From Tatlockia sp. (GTDB lineage: Bacteria > Pseudomonadota > Gammaproteobacteria > Legionellales > Legionellaceae): a stretch of 64,000 nt of DNA. The number at the start of each line of letters is the position of its first letter. Within the stretch, counting starts at the first letter, position 1. A program made the translations under genes and the position numbers. The notes under the pieces were generated by a model. The model was not told the origin of the DNA. It did no database searches and saw only the letters and a list, made by a program, of their open reading frames with translations. The DNA lies in NCBI GenBank assembly GCA_013697955.1, contig JACCVV010000020.1, positions 159,572 to 223,571 on the forward strand, given 5' to 3'. Positions 8,012 through 17,900 of the stretch are shown piece after piece.

Positions 8012-8470
8012 ATGTTTCGTGGAATCAATGCAATTACTCTCGATGGAAAAGGCCGGCTTGCAGTGCCAACGCGGTATCGCGAAGCATTGTCTGAGCAGGA
8101 AAAAACCTCCTTAGTAGTGACAATTGATACAGAAGAAACCTGCCTTTTACTCTACCCAACAGCCCAATGGCAGATTATTGAGAATAAATTACAAAGTTTG
8201 CCTAGTTTTAATGCGGCAGCCCGACGAATTCAACGTCTGCTAATCGGGCATGCGACTGATGTTGAGCTGGATAGTAATGGACGAGTGCTTCTACCTCCAG
8301 TACTTCGTGACTATGCTCAGCTTGATAAACGGGTAGTTCTTATTGGTCAGGGTAATAAATTTGAAGTCTGGGATGAAAATCTTTGGCAAACAAGAAGAGA
8401 AGATTGGCTAGCAGAAGAAGCATCTAAAGAAGATGGCTTACCTGAAGAAATGAAAACCTTTTCTTTGTAA
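8012..8470 (+). CDS. mraZ: Transcriptional regulator MraZ
   Basis: A 152-residue protein with two AbrB-like half domains. Each carries the family signature, [15 protein letters not shown] near the N-terminus and [16 protein letters not shown] in the middle. MraZ forms ring oligomers on DNA and represses the division/cell-wall operon that it heads. I chose the ATG at 8012 (protein start [15 protein letters not shown]), which is the universal MraZ start. The frame is open further upstream to a GTG-type start at 7952, but that would run through the operator repeats. The next gene, rsmH, begins 10 bp after the stop codon. Confidence 0.95.
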   Translation: MFRGINAITLDGKGRLAVPTRYREALSEQEKTSLVVTIDTEETCLLLYPTAQWQIIENKLQSLPSFNAAARRIQRLLIGHATDVELDSNGRVLLPPVLRDYAQLDKRVVLIGQGNKFEVWDENLWQTRREDWLAEEASKEDGLPEEMKTFSL

Positions 8471-8480
8471 TGGAAATAAA

Positions 8481-9407
8481 ATGATGGTGCATCAACCTGT
8501 ATTGTTGCAAGAAGCGATTGAAGGCTTGGCTATCAAAGCAGACGGTATCTATATCGATGGAACCTTCGGCCGCGGTGGTCACAGTCGTGCTATTTTGGAG
8601 CTCTTGTCATCCGCTGGGCAACTAATTGCCATTGATAAAGATCCTGAGGCTATTGAATATGGTAAACAGCATTTTGCAAATGATCCTCGTTTCCAAATCT
8701 TTCAAGGCTCCTTCGCTAATCTGATTGAATTTACTAAAGAGGCAAAGGTATTTGGAAAGGTTAATGGTATTTTACTGGATTTAGGCGTTTCATCCCCTCA
8801 GTTAGACAATCCGGAGCGTGGCTTCAGTTTCATGCAGCAAGGACCTTTGGATATGCGAATGGATTTAACTCAAAAATTAGATGCCTCAGCTTTTGTCAAT
8901 AAGGCTGAAGCTGAAGAGATGGCTAATATCTTTAAAATTTATGGTGAGGAACGTTTTGCACTACGAATTGCGAGAGCTATTGTGTCAGCGCGAAGCGAAG
9001 CCCCTATTGAAACTACTGAAGAATTGGCCAAGATTGTTAAAGAAGCAAATCCCAAATGGGAGAAACATAAACATCCAGCGACACGAGTGTTCCAGGCTAT
9101 TCGCATTCATGTCAATCAAGAGTTGAATGATCTCAGTGCCTTTCTCAATGTTGCTACTGAAGTATTAGCGCCTGGTGGTCGAATGTCGGTTATCAGTTTT
9201 CATTCACTTGAGGACCGAATAGTCAAACAATTTATGCGTTCCAAAGAACATGAAAATCGGCTGCCGCTAGGAGTTCCTGTCCGTTATGAAGAGATAAAAA
9301 CCTCCTTTAAAAGGATTGGTAAAGCTATAAAAGCTACAGAAATTGAAGTGAAGCAAAATATCAGAGCACGGAGTGCAGTGTTGAGAATAGGAGAAAAACT
9401 AGCATGA
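8481..9407 (+). CDS. rsmH: 16S rRNA (cytosine-N4)-methyltransferase RsmH (MraW)
   Basis: This 308-residue SAM-dependent methyltransferase modifies C1402 of 16S rRNA. The N-terminus [13 protein letters not shown] and the SAM motif [14 protein letters not shown] are classical. [19 protein letters not shown] and the C-terminal [15 protein letters not shown] and RARSAVLR motifs complete the family pattern. The length is typical (313 in E. coli). Translation may start at 8481 or at the adjacent ATG 8484. The stop overlaps the ftsL start by four bases. It is the second gene of the mra operon. Confidence 0.95.
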   Translation: MMVHQPVLLQEAIEGLAIKADGIYIDGTFGRGGHSRAILELLSSAGQLIAIDKDPEAIEYGKQHFANDPRFQIFQGSFANLIEFTKEAKVFGKVNGILLDLGVSSPQLDNPERGFSFMQQGPLDMRMDLTQKLDASAFVNKAEAEEMANIFKIYGEERFALRIARAIVSARSEAPIETTEELAKIVKEANPKWEKHKHPATRVFQAIRIHVNQELNDLSAFLNVATEVLAPGGRMSVISFHSLEDRIVKQFMRSKEHENRLPLGVPVRYEEIKTSFKRIGKAIKATEIEVKQNIRARSAVLRIGEKLA

Positions 9408-9745
9408 ATGCCGCAGCCAAGGCGATCAACCAAAGCAATTTTTTTAATGGGCAAATTCTGCAAATGCGTCTTTCCAAACAACTTTGCTTTCTTTTATCGC
9501 TGCTTTTTACGGTTCTGGTTAGTGCGCTTGCTATTGTTTATACTACCAACGAATATCGCATGGGCTTTACTGAATTGCAGCACCTCGAACAGCAGACCAA
9601 TCAGTTACAAATGCAGTGGGGACAATTACTATTAGAACAGGCAAGCTTGGCAACACCAGCACGAGTTGAGCAATTAGCCAGAGAAAAATTGGAAATGCGA
9701 TTGCCGACAGATAAAGAAATTTATGTATTATCCTGGAAAAAATAA
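9404..9745 (+). CDS. ftsL: Cell division protein FtsL
   Basis: A 113-residue bitopic division protein. It has a short cytoplasmic N-terminus, one membrane segment at about residues 27-47, and a periplasmic coiled coil (about 55-90) rich in Gln and Leu. It ends with the typical [17 protein letters not shown] segment. FtsL acts with FtsB and FtsQ to activate the FtsWI septal synthase. Sequence conservation in this family is low, so the assignment leans on size, topology and its place between rsmH and ftsI. The N-terminal arm before the membrane span is about 26 residues. Confidence 0.9.
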   Translation: MNAAAKAINQSNFFNGQILQMRLSKQLCFLLSLLFTVLVSALAIVYTTNEYRMGFTELQHLEQQTNQLQMQWGQLLLEQASLATPARVEQLAREKLEMRLPTDKEIYVLSWKK

Positions 9746-9765
9746 TTCCAGGTGTTAGGGATCCA

Positions 9766-11427
9766 ATGAATAATAAAGGCCACCAGAAAAGACTGATTGT
9801 ACTCTCGTCTTTTTTCATCGCAATTCTTGCTGTTCTAATCTGGAGAATGGTTGATTTGACAGTCCTGCACCGTCAATTTTTACAAGTGCAAGGTAATGCC
9901 AGATCACTTCGTGTCCTTGATATCCCCGCCCATCGAGGCATGATTACTGATCGCTTGGGGACTCCGCTTGCAGTGAGTACTCCAGTACAATCGGTTTGGG
10001 TCAATCCAAAAGCTTTTTTACCTGATAAAGACCAATTAACTAAATTGGGCGAACTATTACAAATTCCACCCAAAAACCTGGTTGCGAATGTTAAACAAGC
10101 AAAGGCAAGAGAATTTCTCTATTTACATCGGCAATTGCCGCCAATGCTGGCAAAGCAAATTGAAGAACTGAACATTCCAGGCGTTAACTTCCAGCAAGAG
10201 TTTAAGCGTTATTATCCTGAGGTGGATAGTACTGCTCAATTATTGGGTTTTACCAATATAGATGATATTGGCATTGAAGGATTAGAGCTTGCTTATCAGG
10301 ATTGGTTGATGGGAATCCATGGAAAAAAACGAGTTCTCAAAGATCGAATGGGCCAAATTATTGAAGACCTGGGCACCTTGGTGGAACCCAAGCCAGGACA
10401 CGATCTGGCTTTAAGTATAGATAGACATATCCAATATTTGGCTTACCACGAATTGCAAAATACCATGGAAAAATTTGCGGCTAAATCAGGATCGGTGGTT
10501 GTTATTGATGCAAAAACGGGTGAAATTCTGGCTGCAGCCAATGCCCCTTCCTTTAATCCTAATGCACGTGGCCGTTATACACTGGACAGTTATCGAAACA
10601 GAGCCTTAACAGACACTTTCGAACCCGGTTCTGTGATGAAAGCTTTTACAATTGCAAGCGCTTTAGGCTCTGGACAGTTTAAACCGGATACCGTTATCGA
10701 TACTCGGCCAAGCTGGATGGTCGTTCATGGTCATAGGGTAAGCGATTTGCATAATTACGGCATTCTAAATGTTACAGGTGTGTTGCAACATTCCTCCAAC
10801 GTTGGTGTTGCTAAAATGGTATTAGCCAGCCCACCGGAACATTTGATTGGTCTATTACAGCGGTGCGGCTTTGGCCAACGCACCGAAAGCGGATATCCTG
10901 GCGAAAGCGATGGCTCGATTGTTAATGTAAAAGATGCAAATCCCTTTGTTCTTAGTACATTAAGTTTTGGCTATGGCATGTCAGTCACACCTTTGCAACT
11001 GGCTAAGGGTTATTTGATTTTTGCAAACAAAGGCCGCTCCATACCTGTAACCTTACTTCACAATGAAACAAAGCCTGTTGGAGAACAGGTCTTAGACGAA
11101 AAAACCGCAGCTCAGGTTTTAGCTATGCTTGAGGCCGTACTGGGTAATGAAGGAACAGGCCGTTCGGCACGCGTTCCAGGTTATCGTGTAGCTGGTAAAA
11201 CAGGGACAGCTCAGATTGCGGGAAAAAATGGCTATGATAAACACCGTCATATCGCCAGCTTCGTTGGTATTGCCCCTGTTTCTGATCCTCGACTGGTTAT
11301 TTCTGTGGTCATTCATGAGCCAACTAAAAATGGTTATTACGCGGCAGCTGTAGCTGCACCACTTTTCGCACAGGTAATGTCTGGTGCCTTACGCATTTTA
11401 GATATTCCACCGGATCAAACAACTTGA
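9766..11427 (+). CDS. ftsI: Septal peptidoglycan transpeptidase FtsI (PBP3)
   Basis: A 553-residue class B penicillin-binding protein that crosslinks septal peptidoglycan. It has an N-terminal membrane anchor at about residues 11-30, a pedestal domain including RGMITDRLGTPLAVS, and a transpeptidase domain. The active-site serine is S289 in GSVMK. The SSN motif is near residue 343 and the KTGT motif near 477. The length is slightly below E. coli FtsI (588), mainly because of a short C-terminus. It follows ftsL by 20 bp and precedes murE by 7 bp in the same operon. Confidence 0.95.
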   Translation: MNNKGHQKRLIVLSSFFIAILAVLIWRMVDLTVLHRQFLQVQGNARSLRVLDIPAHRGMITDRLGTPLAVSTPVQSVWVNPKAFLPDKDQLTKLGELLQIPPKNLVANVKQAKAREFLYLHRQLPPMLAKQIEELNIPGVNFQQEFKRYYPEVDSTAQLLGFTNIDDIGIEGLELAYQDWLMGIHGKKRVLKDRMGQIIEDLGTLVEPKPGHDLALSIDRHIQYLAYHELQNTMEKFAAKSGSVVVIDAKTGEILAAANAPSFNPNARGRYTLDSYRNRALTDTFEPGSVMKAFTIASALGSGQFKPDTVIDTRPSWMVVHGHRVSDLHNYGILNVTGVLQHSSNVGVAKMVLASPPEHLIGLLQRCGFGQRTESGYPGESDGSIVNVKDANPFVLSTLSFGYGMSVTPLQLAKGYLIFANKGRSIPVTLLHNETKPVGEQVLDEKTAAQVLAMLEAVLGNEGTGRSARVPGYRVAGKTGTAQIAGKNGYDKHRHIASFVGIAPVSDPRLVISVVIHEPTKNGYYAAAVAAPLFAQVMSGALRILDIPPDQTT

Positions 11428-11434
11428 GGTTAAA

Positions 11435-12895
11435 ATGAAGCTAGCTGAGCTCCTTCATCCATGGATAAATATAGACCTTCCTATCTGCGATATCTCAGGT
11501 CTAAATAATGATAGCCGACAAATAAAGCCAGGTTATTTATTCATTGCTTATCCTGGGGCCGCATCTGATGGTCGCTCCTTTATAGATAAAGCACTTGCAG
11601 CTGGCGCGAGTGCATTAATTTATGAACCAGATAATTTACCTACCAGCTTTAATTTGCCAGCTAATATTCCCGCTATTGCTTTGCCTGGACTTTCAACAAA
11701 ACTAGCTAGTCTAGCTAGTCGATTTTATGGCGAGCCAAGTAAGAAATTAGCGGTTACTGGTGTTACAGGTACTAATGGAAAAACAACTATTGCCTATCAA
11801 CTTGCCCAAGGCTATTCTTTATTAGGTGAGCGTTCTGCCTATATTGGAACGATCGGACAGGGGGAAGTTCATTCTTTAAAAACCTTAGCCAACACCACAC
11901 CGGATGGACTTTGTTTGCAACAATTGCTTTATAGTTACGAACAACAGGAAATTAAACAGCTTTGCATGGAAGTATCTTCCCATGCCTTAACTCAGCATCG
12001 CGTAGACTGCATTGATTTTACGCAGGCTATATTTACTAATTTAAGCCATGATCATTTGGATTATCATCAAACAATGGATGCTTATGCTGCGGCAAAGGCG
12101 CTTTTATTTTCTAAAGAAAGTTTGAAATGGGCTATTGTGAATAAGGATGATAATTATAGTCAACTAATGAGCAAGGCTTCTCGCGCTGAAAAAATTATTA
12201 GCTATGGCATCAAAGAGGGTGCTGACGTTCTTGCTTTAAATTGGGATGTCAGTCTGTTAGGAACTCGTCTTGAGTTAAATTCTCCTTGGGGGAACCATGA
12301 GTTAATTATCAATGCTTTAGGGTTTTTCAATATTTATAATAGCCTGGCAATATTTACATCCCTACTAGCCTCTGGCTATTCAGCAGAAAAAGTAATTCCC
12401 ATAATGGCAAAATTAAAAGCCGCTCCAGGCCGCATGGAAATTGTAGCCCATGAACCTTATGCAATTGTCGATTATGCCCACTCGCCAGACGCTCTTGAAA
12501 ATGTTTTATCCACACTGAAAAAGGTTAAGAAAGGGCGTATCCTCCTTGTTTTTGGCTGTGGAGGCGATCGGGATAAAACGAAAAGACCAGTTATGGGTAA
12601 AATTGCCAGCTTATATGCTGACGTTTCAATAATAACTAGCGACAATCCTCGCAATGAGGATCCCCTCACTATTATTGATGAAATAGAAGCAGGTTTTTGC
12701 TCCAAATCGAATTTATTTAAAATTCCTGACAGAAAACAGGCTATTGCCAAAGCACTGAGCCTGGCCGACAAAAACGATATTGTTTTGGTAGCTGGAAAAG
12801 GACATGAAAATTATCAGCAAATTGGCTCAGTACGCAATGCATTTTCTGATCAAGAGGTTATTCGCCAGTTGCAGAAAACTGCTGACTTTAATTAG
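11435..12895 (+). CDS. murE: UDP-MurNAc-L-Ala-D-Glu:meso-DAP ligase MurE
   Basis: This 486-residue Mur ligase adds meso-diaminopimelate to the peptidoglycan precursor. The ATP-binding motif GVTGTNGKTT is at about residues 108-117. The central domain has FTNLSHDHLDYH, and the C-terminal domain has the DNPR motif at 403-406, which marks meso-DAP rather than lysine specificity. It is the last gene of this part of the dcw cluster. The normally following murF-mraY-murD genes are absent, and the next gene (pdxB) is on the other strand. Confidence 0.95.
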   Translation: MKLAELLHPWINIDLPICDISGLNNDSRQIKPGYLFIAYPGAASDGRSFIDKALAAGASALIYEPDNLPTSFNLPANIPAIALPGLSTKLASLASRFYGEPSKKLAVTGVTGTNGKTTIAYQLAQGYSLLGERSAYIGTIGQGEVHSLKTLANTTPDGLCLQQLLYSYEQQEIKQLCMEVSSHALTQHRVDCIDFTQAIFTNLSHDHLDYHQTMDAYAAAKALLFSKESLKWAIVNKDDNYSQLMSKASRAEKIISYGIKEGADVLALNWDVSLLGTRLELNSPWGNHELIINALGFFNIYNSLAIFTSLLASGYSAEKVIPIMAKLKAAPGRMEIVAHEPYAIVDYAHSPDALENVLSTLKKVKKGRILLVFGCGGDRDKTKRPVMGKIASLYADVSIITSDNPRNEDPLTIIDEIEAGFCSKSNLFKIPDRKQAIAKALSLADKNDIVLVAGKGHENYQQIGSVRNAFSDQEVIRQLQKTADFN

Positions 12896-12963
12896 TTGAA
12901 TGAAGAACGGTTAACAGAAATATAATATTTCGTTCGGGCAAATTTTTCATGTGGCAAACTCTC

Positions 12964-14034
12964 TTACTTAGAACCAAGTAACTGATACAAATCACCATTG
13001 CTAGATTGTATAGGATAAGAGCAGAAATCATGACGATTATGATGAGCTTTTCTCAGCGTCTGAAATCTTAGTCCAATATTATGAGAGGTTTTTAAAAGAG
13101 CTGTTTCATTTCCAGGATTATATAAAGCTAAAACCAAATCTTGCCAGTTCGCTGCCCTCGGGAGCGGTATTCCTTTAGCAATAATTGGGAATTTTGCAAC
13201 TGGTGGCTTAAGGTTCAAGAACGCATGTAATTTCTCAGAAATCATAGCAACTGCCCTATATTTTGCTTCAATACTATGACCGGCTATATGAGGTGTGCAA
13301 AGAGTTGCCATATCTACAATTTTTTTATTAATTGATGGTTCATTTTTAAAAACATCAGCACAATAAATAAGAGATTTTGACTCTTTTAATAAGGCCTCTT
13401 CATTTACAATACCGCCACGGGATGAATTGATAAGAACCGTACCAGGCTTCAGTTGCTTTAAAAATTTTTCATTCAAAAGATCTTTGCTTGGATAAGGTAA
13501 ATTATCATGCAAATTAACATGCACGCTTATCAAATCACATTCTGAAATTTCCTTAAGTGAGCTGGAGATAAAGTTATTATCGACTTCAGCTTTCAAAGGA
13601 TCGTTTAAAATGACAGACATTCCTGCAGCTTTTAAGCGGCTAACCACACGCGAACCGACTTCACCAACACCAATAACTCCAGCCCTAGACCCAGAAAACC
13701 CTTTATATTTTTGTAAAAAAGCGAGTGTTGCTATGACATAATCTGCTACAGCTATTGCATTAGAGCCCTTAGCATCTATCCATTCAATTTTATTGAGCGC
13801 TAAATAAAATTTATCTATATGATCAGAACCACTGCTTGCTGTAGCAACATAAAGAAGGGTCTGAACATTTTTTAGTAAGTCTTCATTAACTTTTAAATTC
13901 GCACGACAAAGCAAAATCTGTTGACCAGCAAGTTTTGCCGCTAACTCATTAATATCGTTGTACAAGTTCAATTCGAAGGGTTTAGGAAAAGCTTCTAAAA
14001 GACCGGGGAGGCTTGCATCAGCAAGAATTTTCAT
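12964..14034 (-). CDS. pdxB: Erythronate-4-phosphate dehydrogenase PdxB
   Basis: A 356-residue D-2-hydroxyacid dehydrogenase of the DXP-dependent pyridoxal phosphate pathway, converting 4-phosphoerythronate to the 2-oxo acid. The NAD-binding motif GVIGVGEVGSRVVSRL is near residues 118-133. The catalytic set appears as NSSRGGIVNEEALL, then DVFKNEP, and the histidine in TPHIAGHSIEAKYRA. The last 80 residues correspond to the extra PdxB dimerisation domain, which separates it from SerA-type enzymes. It ends 68 bp from the convergent murE stop. The M50 protease gene lies just upstream on the same strand, with an 11-bp gap. Confidence 0.9.
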   Translation of the reverse strand: MKILADASLPGLLEAFPKPFELNLYNDINELAAKLAGQQILLCRANLKVNEDLLKNVQTLLYVATASSGSDHIDKFYLALNKIEWIDAKGSNAIAVADYVIATLAFLQKYKGFSGSRAGVIGVGEVGSRVVSRLKAAGMSVILNDPLKAEVDNNFISSSLKEISECDLISVHVNLHDNLPYPSKDLLNEKFLKQLKPGTVLINSSRGGIVNEEALLKESKSLIYCADVFKNEPSINKKIVDMATLCTPHIAGHSIEAKYRAVAMISEKLHAFLNLKPPVAKFPIIAKGIPLPRAANWQDLVLALYNPGNETALLKTSHNIGLRFQTLRKAHHNRHDFCSYPIQSSNGDLYQLLGSK

Positions 14035-14045
14035 AACATCAACTC

Positions 14046-14705
14046 TTATAAATTAAAAAGTGAATAAAGTCCTTTTAAAGACCAACCAATGGGCGGACGA
14101 ATCAGCCAGCCGATGATGCCAGTAAAAATCAGGATTAAGAGAATAAAAATGCCGTATGGTTCGCTTTTTTGATATTGCAAGGACTGCCTTGGTGGTAAAA
14201 GACTGGAAAGAATACGACCGCCATCGAGCGGTAGAATAGGAATCAAATTAAGATAAGCAAGTAAGAGATTTATAATGATACCCGCTTGACCTGATAACAT
14301 AAGAAATAGAGCAAAATTAGAAGTGGCTGGATTTAGCATCGAACCTGACTTTAAGCATATTGCCCACAGAAAAGCCATTATAAGATTTGATAAAGGACCT
14401 GCTCCCGTTGCAAGAGCTAAATCCCGCCTTGGTTTTCGAAATAAATTAGCATTTATAGGAACTGGCTTTGCCCAACCAAAGACGAAAGAGAATTGGCTTA
14501 ATATAAGAACAAAGAGCGGTACAAGTATTGTTCCCACCAGATCAATATGTTTTAGCGGATTAAAACTTAAACGACCAAGCATCTTGGCTGTGGTATCGCC
14601 AAGACGGTTCGCAACAAAGGCATGTGCAGCTTCATGTACAGTAATAGCGAAAAGGACAGGAAGAATCCAAATTGCAATTTTTTGGACAATAGATAGTTCA
14701 AGCAT
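14046..14705 (-). CDS. Site-2-protease-family (M50) membrane metalloprotease
   Basis: A 219-residue multi-spanning membrane protein of the compact rhomboid-like M50 subgroup (often annotated YwhC/SpoIVFB-like). The zinc motif HEAAH is at residues 24-28 within the first membrane segment. The second motif, NLIPILPLDGGRIL, near residue 168, supplies the aspartate ligand. There is no PDZ domain, unlike RseP. Family members cleave substrates inside the membrane, but the target is unknown here. It shares a strand with pdxB and probably a transcript. It starts divergently from the GT39 gene across about 150 bp. Confidence 0.88.
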   Translation of the reverse strand: MLELSIVQKIAIWILPVLFAITVHEAAHAFVANRLGDTTAKMLGRLSFNPLKHIDLVGTILVPLFVLILSQFSFVFGWAKPVPINANLFRKPRRDLALATGAGPLSNLIMAFLWAICLKSGSMLNPATSNFALFLMLSGQAGIIINLLLAYLNLIPILPLDGGRILSSLLPPRQSLQYQKSEPYGIFILLILIFTGIIGWLIRPPIGWSLKGLYSLFNL

Positions 14706-14855
14706 GGAGTAGGCGGGTTGAGAAGAGAGCGGTCATTTTAGCGGATTGTAATAGCCATACTCAAGTGCCAAAAGAATTCCTTAGTAGAATTAAATCATAT
14801 AGTTTTATATACTCACGCGTTTTCCGGATTAGAAAATCCCTCTTAGGCGACTCTA

Positions 14856-16484
14856 TTGCGTTATTTGAATAATTATTTACTCCTGAGTCTATTTTCTTTG
14901 ATGATTTTTATGTCAGGAATAGCTGTTCTTCCAGTAATTGATAGAGATGAAGCGCATTTTGCACAGGCAAGCCGGCAAATGGTGCAAACTGGAAATTATT
15001 TCCAAATCCGTTTTCAAGAAAAAACACGCTTTCAAAAACCTCCTGGCATTAATTGGTTACAAGCAGCTTCTGTAAAATTATTTTCAAATGCTGAGGCAAG
15101 TGCTATTTGGCCTTATCGAATCCCCTCAGTTTTAGCTGCTTTAATATCCATATTGCTAACCTATTTTTTAGCAAGGAAGTTTGACAATGCAAAAACAGCC
15201 AGGCTCTCTGCTGCCTTACTTGCTTCAACTTTATTACTAGTTGTCGAAACGCATATGGCTGTTATAGATGCATCCTTATTAACAACTGTTTTACTTATGC
15301 AAATTGCTCTATGGATAATCTATCGAAATGCCTTTGAAAAAGTACAAACACATTGGATATGGCCCTTATGTTTTTGGTTAGCAATGTCCCTCGGCTTCGT
15401 ATTGAAAGGTGTGACTCCTTTAGTGGGTTTTCTAACCATAGTTGCACTTTGTTTATTAGAGAAACGAATTAATTGGCTGCGAAGGTTGCATGTTTTCAGT
15501 GGATTAGCCTTATTTATTTTGCTCAATCTAGCCTGGATTTTAATGGTTAATGATGCTGAAAATTCCAATTATCTGATGCAAATGATCCACAAAGATTTAA
15601 TTCCCAAACTACATGGTGGCCATGAATCTCACGGTAAACCGCCCTTATTTCATCTTCTGATACTGGCAGTGACTTTCTGGCCTGCATCCTTGTTTTTCTG
15701 GCAGGGTGCACGTTATGCAATAGAAAAACGCCATGAAAAAGAAGTTAAATTTTTATTAGCCTGGATTTTACCAACCTGGTTTTTCTTTGAATTTATGCCT
15801 ACTAAATTACCGCAATATGTTCTACCTACTTTTCCTGCTATTGCTCTTTTATGTGCGATGGGAATATCTAAGTTTACCGAAGCAGAATTACCGTCGAAAT
15901 TATTACGGTTTTTACAAGTTCTGTGGAGTTTAATTTCTATTGGTTTAGCTTTGAGTCTTCTGAGCCTGCCTTATTTACTTATGCACCGATGGTCTATGGT
16001 TGCGCTGATTATTTCTGTTTTAATAACTGGATTGAGCTTAGTAGCTGTCTATTTTTCCTGGAAGGGAGCTTACCAACGTGCCAGCTTAACCATTGGATTG
16101 ATGGCTTTTATCAGTTATCCCCTGATATTTTCTAGCCTTCTGCCACAGTTAAAACCGCTTTGGTTAACGAAAGATGCTGCTAAATTAGTAGATAAGTCAT
16201 TAATATCCGTAGATAAACCCTTGTTGGTAGTCGGTTTTGAAGAGCCTTCCCTGGTTTTCAATCTGGACACTAAAACGGTCAAATTTTCAAATCCTGACAC
16301 GGCAGGTCAGCTCATACAGGATGATTCTTCTCGGCTTGCCTTAGTAGAAGAGAAAGCCTTGCAAAATTGGCAGCAAAAAGGGAAGAACTTGTCCATAGTA
16401 GGAAGTTTAAAGGGCTTTGATTACAGCAAAGGATCGTGGCTAACCCTTTTGCTTGTTAAACAAAATACATCTGGAGATAGCTAG
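14856..16484 (+). CDS. GT39-family (ArnT-like) polyprenyl-phosphate glycosyltransferase
   Basis: A 542-residue integral membrane glycosyltransferase of the GT-C fold. The acidic motif DRDEAHFAQASRQM near residues 29-42, in the first periplasmic loop, matches the catalytic DE of ArnT/PMT enzymes. About 11-12 hydrophobic spans follow, and a soluble C-terminal tail of about 90 residues lies in the periplasm. ArnT moves a sugar from undecaprenyl phosphate to lipid A, and related enzymes act on other glycans or proteins. The first ATG is late, so a TTG at 14856 is the best start and keeps the first membrane helix. It heads the envelope-sugar locus and ends one base before the PAP2 gene. The sugar transferred is not predictable. 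Confidence 0.85.
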   Translation: MRYLNNYLLLSLFSLMIFMSGIAVLPVIDRDEAHFAQASRQMVQTGNYFQIRFQEKTRFQKPPGINWLQAASVKLFSNAEASAIWPYRIPSVLAALISILLTYFLARKFDNAKTARLSAALLASTLLLVVETHMAVIDASLLTTVLLMQIALWIIYRNAFEKVQTHWIWPLCFWLAMSLGFVLKGVTPLVGFLTIVALCLLEKRINWLRRLHVFSGLALFILLNLAWILMVNDAENSNYLMQMIHKDLIPKLHGGHESHGKPPLFHLLILAVTFWPASLFFWQGARYAIEKRHEKEVKFLLAWILPTWFFFEFMPTKLPQYVLPTFPAIALLCAMGISKFTEAELPSKLLRFLQVLWSLISIGLALSLLSLPYLLMHRWSMVALIISVLITGLSLVAVYFSWKGAYQRASLTIGLMAFISYPLIFSSLLPQLKPLWLTKDAAKLVDKSLISVDKPLLVVGFEEPSLVFNLDTKTVKFSNPDTAGQLIQDDSSRLALVEEKALQNWQQKGKNLSIVGSLKGFDYSKGSWLTLLLVKQNTSGDS

Positions 16485-16485
16485 C

Positions 16486-17148
16486 ATGCAGCCCTTTGAC
16501 CGCTTATTTTCAATATTGACAAAACCACTTGTCATTGTGCTCTATATGGCATTGGTAATTTGTTCTATGTTCTATTTTGATATACCCGTTGCTACCTATT
16601 TTTATAACGCGGATTTGCGCAGTAATTTTATTTTTTTAAATTACCTAACAAAGATTGGATTGGGAGGCATCTATTTCCCTCTTTTTTTTGGTCTTGCACT
16701 TTTTTTTCGTTTCATACGTAAAGATCCAGTTTGGGAAGCTCGATTCTGGTTTTTATTTCTCTGCCTGGCTATCCCTGCAATCATCTCATTATTTCTTAAA
16801 ATAAATCTAGGGCGTGCGCGACCAGCCTTATTACTTCAAGACAATGCTCATCTATATGGTTTTTTTGGCTTTAAAACCAGACCTTTATTTTGGTCTTTCC
16901 CCTCAGGTCATGTGACGACAATAATGAGCGTGGTTCTTGGCTTAGGTATTCTATTACCTAGATACTTCTATGCATTAATTTTGCTTGGACTTGCCGTGGG
17001 ACTTTCGCGCGTACTTCTTACTCACCATTACTTAAGCGATGTGCTTTTCACAAGCTATTTATTGGTAATTGAAATCGGTTTACTACTAGCTGTTTTAAAA
17101 AGAAAATCTTGGCTAACACCTGCATGGAAACCTATGTATAATAATTAA
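16486..17148 (+). CDS. PAP2-family membrane phosphatase
   Basis: A 220-residue membrane protein with about six spans and the three PAP2 motifs: KINLGRARP, FPSGHVTTI, and SRVLLTHHYLSDV. The last two hold the catalytic histidines. Family members remove phosphate from undecaprenyl pyrophosphate, lipid A (LpxE, LpxF) or phosphatidylglycerophosphate. The ATG at 16486 was chosen because it directly follows the GT39 stop and precedes the first hydrophobic helix. The frame is open further upstream. Its position inside a glycosyltransferase operon suggests carrier-lipid recycling or lipid A dephosphorylation. Confidence 0.87.
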   Translation: MQPFDRLFSILTKPLVIVLYMALVICSMFYFDIPVATYFYNADLRSNFIFLNYLTKIGLGGIYFPLFFGLALFFRFIRKDPVWEARFWFLFLCLAIPAIISLFLKINLGRARPALLLQDNAHLYGFFGFKTRPLFWSFPSGHVTTIMSVVLGLGILLPRYFYALILLGLAVGLSRVLLTHHYLSDVLFTSYLLVIEIGLLLAVLKRKSWLTPAWKPMYNN

Positions 17149-17171
17149 TTTTTGTGAACAGGATAATATTT

Positions 17172-17900
17172 ATGCATTCTGATAATCCAGTTGACTTGTC
17201 TATTGTAATTCCGGTTTACAATGAAGTGGATAATATTGAAACCTTATATCTCGAAATCGTTGATGCACTGCCTGTTGAACGTTTTCAATATGAAGTAATA
17301 TTTGTTGATGACGGAAGTATAGATGGCACACAAGAGCGTTTAAAGAATCTTTCAATAATTCACCCCAATTTACGTGTGCTTTATCATAAAAAAAATTATG
17401 GGCAAAGTGCTGCTTTACTTAGTGGGGCAAAATTAGCTCGGTATTCAATGTTAGTTACACTTGATGGCGATGGTCAGAATGATCCAGCTGATATTCCCCG
17501 ATTATTTGAGCAGTTAGATGATACAAAAACAGTTGTTTTAGGAAACCGAAAAAAAAGGGATGACAATGGCTTGCGCAAATTTTCTTCGCGAGTGGGAAAC
17601 AATATAAGACGCTCGCTCCTTAAGGATGAATGCCCTGATACTGGCTGCAGTTTAAAATTGTTTCCCAAAGACGCTTTTCTGGCACTGCCTCATTTCAATC
17701 ATTTACATCGTTTTTTACCAGCCTTATTCAAACGAGCCGGATATAAGTTGGTAAATTTACCTGTAAATCATCGTCCACGTTGGCATGGCGTTTCTAAGTA
17801 TGGAGTCATGAATCGTTTATTTGTGGGAATTCATGATTTAATCGGTGTTCGCTGGTTGTTGAAACGTCCTTGTGCGCCGGAGGTATCGACTTATGAATAA
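17172..17900 (+). CDS. GT2-family glycosyltransferase, polyprenyl-phosphate sugar synthase type
   Basis: A 242-residue GT-A enzyme like DPM synthase/ArnC/FlmF2. The start LSIVIPVYNEVDNIETL, VDDGS near residue 47, and the LDGDGQNDP metal motif around residue 97 are typical. These enzymes load a nucleotide sugar onto undecaprenyl phosphate in the cytosol. ArnC has a C-terminal pair of membrane helices that is missing here. The next gene, overlapping by 8 bases, encodes a small separate membrane protein. The ATG at 17172 with an AGGA site is preferred over a GTG at 17154. It probably supplies the donor lipid for the GT39 enzyme two genes upstream. Confidence 0.87.
   Translation: MHSDNPVDLSIVIPVYNEVDNIETLYLEIVDALPVERFQYEVIFVDDGSIDGTQERLKNLSIIHPNLRVLYHKKNYGQSAALLSGAKLARYSMLVTLDGDGQNDPADIPRLFEQLDDTKTVVLGNRKKRDDNGLRKFSSRVGNNIRRSLLKDECPDTGCSLKLFPKDAFLALPHFNHLHRFLPALFKRAGYKLVNLPVNHRPRWHGVSKYGVMNRLFVGIHDLIGVRWLLKRPCAPEVSTYE

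Noticed and set aside
12472..12771. 99-codon minus-strand ORF inside murE
   Set aside because: It is a shadow frame of the conserved MurE C-terminal domain.
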